The notes under the pieces: generated by a model
Seen by the model: only the letters and a program-made list of their open reading frames with translations
What the model was told of the DNA's origin: nothing
Database searches by the model: none
Made by a program: the position numbers and the translations under genes
In this document: positions 6,047-6,409 of the stretch, one piece after another
Position numbering within the stretch: the first letter of the stretch is position 1
Layout: the number at the start of each line of letters is the position of its first letter
Assembly: GCA_014729665.1 (NCBI GenBank)
Contig: WJJO01000053.1
Location: 1-6,409 of the forward strand
Direction of reading: 5' to 3'
Length of the DNA stretch: 6,409 nt
Source: Caldifarciminota bacterium
Lineage (GTDB): Bacteria > Hydrothermota > Tepidihabitantia > B3-TA06

Positions 6047-6230
6047 ATATATATATGTCCGTGAAGCAACACATGGATTATAACAAACCACAGAGACACC
6101 GAGACACAGAGTCTATTCGTATCATAGTGAAAAATTTAACGATTTAAGTTGGGTGAGTTGCCATAAGCCGACAGCTATCAGCGGTTTCGATTGGTCCGAG
6201 GTTACGCTACGCGATAACGTGGGCGGAGCC
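6047..6230. other. intergenic stretch downstream of hydA
   Basis: This A+T-rich, non-coding stretch opens with (AT)5 at 6047-6056 directly after the hydA stop and contains the short repeat at 6088-6111. An imperfect inverted repeat, GTTACGC (6201-6207) against GCG-A-TAAC (6211-6218, one bulged A), lies just upstream of the next promoter. No stem followed by a T-run was found, so no intrinsic terminator can be assigned to the hydrogenase operon. Confidence 0.5.
6088..6111 (+). repeat. short tandem ACAC(A/C)GAG repeat
   Basis: Three 8-base units lie end to end: CCACAGAG, ACACCGAG and ACACAGAG. I have a loose memory of similar CACAGAGACACAGAG strings between genes in other bacteria, so this may be one copy of a dispersed intergenic repeat. 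That cannot be shown from one window. Confidence 0.5.
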
Positions 6231-6259
6231 TTGACACCCCCTTAATCAAGTGATATACT
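6231..6259 (+). promoter_or_regulatory. strong sigma-70 promoter of the last gene
   Basis: A perfect TTGACA (6231-6236), a 17-base spacer and TATACT (6254-6259, 5 of 6) make a near-consensus promoter. TGA directly before the -10 adds an extended -10 element. Transcription would start near 6266, about 34 bases before the ATG at 6300. The inverted repeat at 6201-6218 lies upstream of the -35. Confidence 0.8.
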
Positions 6260-6299
6260 GTAATTACGAAACAATCTACCCGTAAATCAAGGAGGATAC

Positions 6300-6409
6300 A
6301 TGCAGTCTCGCAGTACTTTGGGTCAGAGGGCGCTAGCAGCAGTTATTATCCTTTCAATCCCGCTTGCCATCACGGCGGGTGAATTTACAAATCAATACAT
6401 CGTAGAAAC
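6300..6409 (+). CDS. start of a secreted protein of unknown function (3' partial)
   Basis: Only 36 codons are visible before the window ends, so the function cannot be told. AAGGAGG at 6289-6295 lies 4 bases before the ATG. The N-terminus has R4 and R10, a hydrophobic segment from about A11 to I24, and a probable signal peptidase I site after A26 (ITA|GEF), so the product is exported to the periplasm, outer membrane or outside. The gene has its own near-consensus promoter, so it is likely to be expressed independently of the hydrogenase operon and at a fair level. It is too short to appear as a full open frame, but ribosome binding site, promoter and signal peptide agree. Confidence 0.75.
   Translation, partial: MQSRSTLGQRALAAVIILSIPLAITAGEFTNQYIVE

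Noticed and set aside
5639..6091. 150-residue minus-strand frame over the 3' end of hydA
   Set aside because: It is a shadow of the HydA coding sequence, including the invariant DPCISCATH region; its translation shows no known family.
6047..6230. CRISPR array or insertion-sequence remnant in the gap after hydA
   Set aside because: The repeat units are only 8 bases, with no spacers, and no transposase fragment or long terminal inverted repeats are visible.

Overview
The window looks bacterial. Every gene is on the + strand, with AGGAGG-type ribosome binding sites, ATGA start/stop overlaps and at least one near-consensus sigma-70 promoter. Two LolA-like periplasmic proteins and a lipoprotein point to a cell with an outer membrane. 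A cytoplasmic group 3b-type [NiFe] hydrogenase points to an anaerobic or microaerophilic, probably fermentative, lifestyle. The species cannot be named from this sequence; an uncultured lineage is plausible but is a guess.

Left part (1-1820), envelope genes. Two tandem paralogues of a LolA-like / outer-membrane lipoprotein-sorting-type protein are followed at once by a small lipoprotein. The first paralogue is cut by the window's left edge. The second has a clear signal peptide and its own ribosome binding site. A 98-base gap between the paralogues holds a hairpin and a possible promoter.

Middle part (2012-6046), a complete four-gene hydrogenase operon in the order hydB-hydG-hydD-hydA (beta, gamma, delta, alpha), the same order as Pyrococcus furiosus sulfhydrogenase. 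HydA carries the Ni-Fe site. HydD is the iron-sulfur small subunit. HydB has two ferredoxin-type [4Fe-4S] sites. HydG binds FAD, NAD(P) and a [2Fe-2S] cluster. The inferred electron path is H2 <-> Ni-Fe <-> HydD clusters <-> HydB clusters <-> HydG [2Fe-2S]/FAD <-> NAD(P)H, with possible polysulfide reduction as in characterised sulfhydrogenases. Spacing is tight. hydB and hydG are bridged by a 13-codon mini-ORF that overlaps both by ATGA, and hydD and hydA overlap by 4 bases. The 191-base leader before hydB holds candidate promoter elements, a hairpin and a perfect 7-base direct repeat.

Right part (6047-6409), an intergenic stretch of about 250 bases with a short ACAC(A/C)GAG tandem repeat. 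It ends in a strong TTGACA-17-TATACT promoter and the start of a secreted-protein gene cut by the right edge.

No mobile element, CRISPR array, tRNA or rRNA was seen. The hydrogenase is a known type. The points most worth a second look are the replaced cysteine in the HydD N-terminal cluster motif and the bridging mini-ORF.
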